Shown here: positions 5,236 through 6,419 of the stretch, piece by piece
How positions within the stretch are numbered: the stretch's first letter is position 1
Layout: each line of letters starts with the position of its first letter
Made by a program: the position numbers and the translations under genes
Assembly: GCF_018371055.1 (NCBI RefSeq)
Contig: NZ_JAGYZD010000087.1
Location: forward strand, 1 to 6,419
Direction of reading: 5' to 3'
DNA: 6,419 nt
Source of the DNA: Finegoldia magna
GTDB lineage: Bacteria > Bacillota > Clostridia > Tissierellales > Peptoniphilaceae
The notes under the pieces: model-generated
Database searches by the model: none
What the model saw: the letters and a program-made list of their open reading frames with translations, nothing else
What the model was told of the DNA's origin: nothing

Positions 5236-5811
5236 CTATACTCCCTTCAATAAATAGTTTCTGACGTTAACACTAGTGATAGATATTTCCCTATCACCTT
5301 CTATAAGATATTTTATCGTATCATCTAGTGATTTGACAATTGCTTTATTCAAATTTATTTTGGATAATCTTCTGATTTCATCAACATCATCATAATCTCT
5401 CTTATCTTCGGTCTTATCAGCCAAGTAAATTATTTTTTCAAAATCAGTCATATTAATTCTTCCAGTTGTGTGAAATTCTATCGCATCCAAAATCTCTTCG
5501 TCATTTACGCCGTATTCTTTGTTAGCGACAATTCTACCCAAATAGCAATGCAACAACTTAGGATTTTCCATATCAGGATCGTTTTTTCTTAAATTTCTAA
5601 GCTCTTCAAATTCTTTCTTGTACCTATCCAAATACATCTCTTCGTTGTTTTTTGCGCAGTCGTGAAGTAGTGCCGCTAATTCTATTTTTGTAACGTCTTG
5701 ATTGTGAAGCTTTGCTAATTCAATAGCTTTGTCCCTTACTCTCAAAACGTGTTCGTATCGTGTTTTTTTGAGCATTTTGCTCAAATTATTTTCTATTTCT
5801 TTAACTTTCAT
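5236..5811 (-). CDS. yqeK: YqeK-type HD-domain Ap4A hydrolase (symmetrical)
   Basis: In Firmicutes YqeK is a metal-dependent HD-domain enzyme that splits diadenosine tetraphosphate (Ap4A) into two ADP, removing a stress-related dinucleotide. The 191-residue length fits the family. The metal ligands expected for the fold are visible: H21 in RYEHVLRV, H50-D51 in LLHDCAKN, H88 in LLHCYLG, H114 in AIEFHTTGR and D132 in IYLADKTE. The ATG lies inside the end of nadD (11-nt overlap), and no strong Shine-Dalgarno precedes it, so translational coupling to nadD is likely. A perfect 7-bp hairpin sits within the early coding sequence (5767-5785). The nadD-yqeK pairing is common in Firmicutes. Some older annotations call this gene simply an HD-domain hydrolase. 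Confidence 0.94.
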   Translation of the reverse strand: MKVKEIENNLSKMLKKTRYEHVLRVRDKAIELAKLHNQDVTKIELAALLHDCAKNNEEMYLDRYKKEFEELRNLRKNDPDMENPKLLHCYLGRIVANKEYGVNDEEILDAIEFHTTGRINMTDFEKIIYLADKTEDKRDYDDVDEIRRLSKINLNKAIVKSLDDTIKYLIEGDREISITSVNVRNYLLKGV

Positions 5812-6400
5812 ATAATTTGTTTCTCATAATATATTCAAAAACTTGATTTGGCACGAAATACCTAAAATCTTGATTTGATTGCACTTTTTCTCTGATTTTC
5901 GTAGAAGAAATATCTATAAAACTTGCAGGAATTTTTTCCACAAAATATCCCTTTGATTTCAATTCATAGGTTTTTTCATCTAGTTTGGACATTTCTTCTT
6001 GTCTTCTAATACAAGCCAAAATCTTAGTATTTTTCAAAAAATCTTCTGCATTTTCCCAAGTTTCCACACTCATCAGCGAATCCTCGCCCATTATGAAATA
6101 AAAATCATGATCGTAATTTTCTCTCAAATATTTCATAGTTTCCCATGAATATGTCACGCCATTTTTGTTAATTTCATAATCGCATACTTTAAACTTATCG
6201 TTATCTTGTGTGGCAATCTTCACCATTTCAAATCTTTTTTGTTTGTCTGTGACATTTTTATCTTGTTTAAAATTCGGATTACCAGTAGGAATAAACCACA
6301 CCTCATCCAAATTTTTGTAGTTAATAGCTTCCATAGCTAATATCAAATGTCCTATATGAATGGGATCAAAAGTCCCACCCATTATTCCGACTTTAATCAT
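5801..6400 (-). CDS. nadD: Nicotinate-nucleotide adenylyltransferase NadD
   Basis: NadD joins ATP and nicotinate mononucleotide to make deamido-NAD plus pyrophosphate, a step shared by NAD synthesis and salvage. The 199 residues match the bacterial family. The nucleotidyltransferase motif GGTFDPIHIGHL (8-19) contains the ATP-binding H15-x-G-H18. FIPTGNPNFK (36-45) is the variable substrate loop (PxGxPxxK). FIMGEDSL (103-109 region) is the usual IxGxDSL motif, with Glu in place of the common Ala. ISSTKIR (164-170) is the C-terminal phosphate-binding motif. The start is the only sensible ATG before the first beta strand. An AAGG about 12 nt upstream is a weak ribosome binding site, and an upstream frame probably overlaps the start, so it appears to be internal to a longer operon that continues beyond the window. 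Confidence 0.96.
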   Translation of the reverse strand: MIKVGIMGGTFDPIHIGHLILAMEAINYKNLDEVWFIPTGNPNFKQDKNVTDKQKRFEMVKIATQDNDKFKVCDYEINKNGVTYSWETMKYLRENYDHDFYFIMGEDSLMSVETWENAEDFLKNTKILACIRRQEEMSKLDEKTYELKSKGYFVEKIPASFIDISSTKIREKVQSNQDFRYFVPNQVFEYIMRNKLYES

Positions 6401-6419
6401 CTAAATCTATTACCTTGTT
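6393..6419 (-). CDS. Possible 3' end of an upstream gene overlapping nadD (fragment)
   Basis: Only 19 nt precede nadD in the window, and two minus-strand frames stay open across them. One would end ...NKVIDLDD with TAA at 6395-6393 (8-nt overlap with nadD). The other would end ...QGNRFR with TGA at 6399-6397 (the common ATGA overlap). No promoter is visible, so a preceding gene is likely. In many Firmicutes obg or a YhbY-type gene lies here. The fragment is too short to identify, and the coordinates given follow the first option. Confidence 0.3.
   Translation of the reverse strand, partial: NKVIDLDD

Noticed and set aside
5763..5785. Hairpin next to a T7 run near the yqeK start, as a possible terminator
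   Set aside because: The T run lies before the stem on the plus strand and would be A's after the stem on the transcribed minus strand, so neither direction gives an intrinsic terminator.
1..6419. CRISPR array, tRNA or rRNA genes
   Set aside because: I saw no regularly spaced short direct repeats, tRNA-like cloverleaf segments or rRNA signatures on either strand. The only spaced repeats are the three protein-coding CWB2 units.

Overview
The window is AT-rich, tightly packed DNA from a low-GC Gram-positive bacterium. The gene families, the clean AGGAGG-type ribosome binding sites and an exported lysozyme with three CWB2 wall-anchoring repeats suggest a clostridia-like anaerobic coccus. Finegoldia magna or a relative in the Peptoniphilaceae is my best guess, but this is inference from style and was not checked against any database. 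Apart from an insertion-sequence remnant at the left edge, every gene lies on the minus strand, so the window reads most naturally from right to left.

Right part (6419 down to 4514): a compact operon of nadD (NAD synthesis), yqeK (HD-domain Ap4A hydrolase), rsfS (ribosome silencing factor) and ridA (reactive imine/enamine deaminase). It is probably preceded by a gene whose last codons run into nadD. nadD and yqeK overlap by 11 nt, yqeK and rsfS abut as TAG|ATG, and the ridA Shine-Dalgarno overlaps the rsfS stop codon, so translational coupling is likely throughout. A strong Rho-independent terminator closes the operon just after ridA. The genes link NAD supply, dinucleotide alarmone turnover, ribosome dormancy and metabolite damage control.

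Middle (4435 down to 2022): a single-gene unit for a 772-residue secreted, modular lysozyme. It has a signal peptide, a Glu/Lys-rich disordered spacer, three CWB2 repeats, an SH3b domain and a GH25 muramidase domain. It has a candidate promoter whose -35 lies in a small palindrome, an ideal ribosome binding site and its own terminator.

Left-middle (2010 down to 815): ychF, the conserved Obg-family ATPase, again a single unit with a good extended -10 promoter and a terminator. Its start is best placed at an ATG three codons inside the longest open frame. Next, on the same strand, is a small GNAT acetyltransferase (788 to 315).

Left edge (1 to about 296): the right end of an IS3-family (IS150-like) insertion sequence reading rightward. 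It contains the frameshifted C-terminus of the DDE transposase, a hairpin and a terminal inverted repeat. The element ends roughly 20 bp beyond the GNAT stop codon, and its hairpin is oriented so that it now looks like the terminator of the GNAT gene.

I see no clearly novel system here. The most useful second looks are the frameshifted transposase tail, the IS-borne terminator apparently co-opted by the acetyltransferase gene, the lysozyme's architecture, and the attachment of ridA to the nadD-yqeK-rsfS operon.
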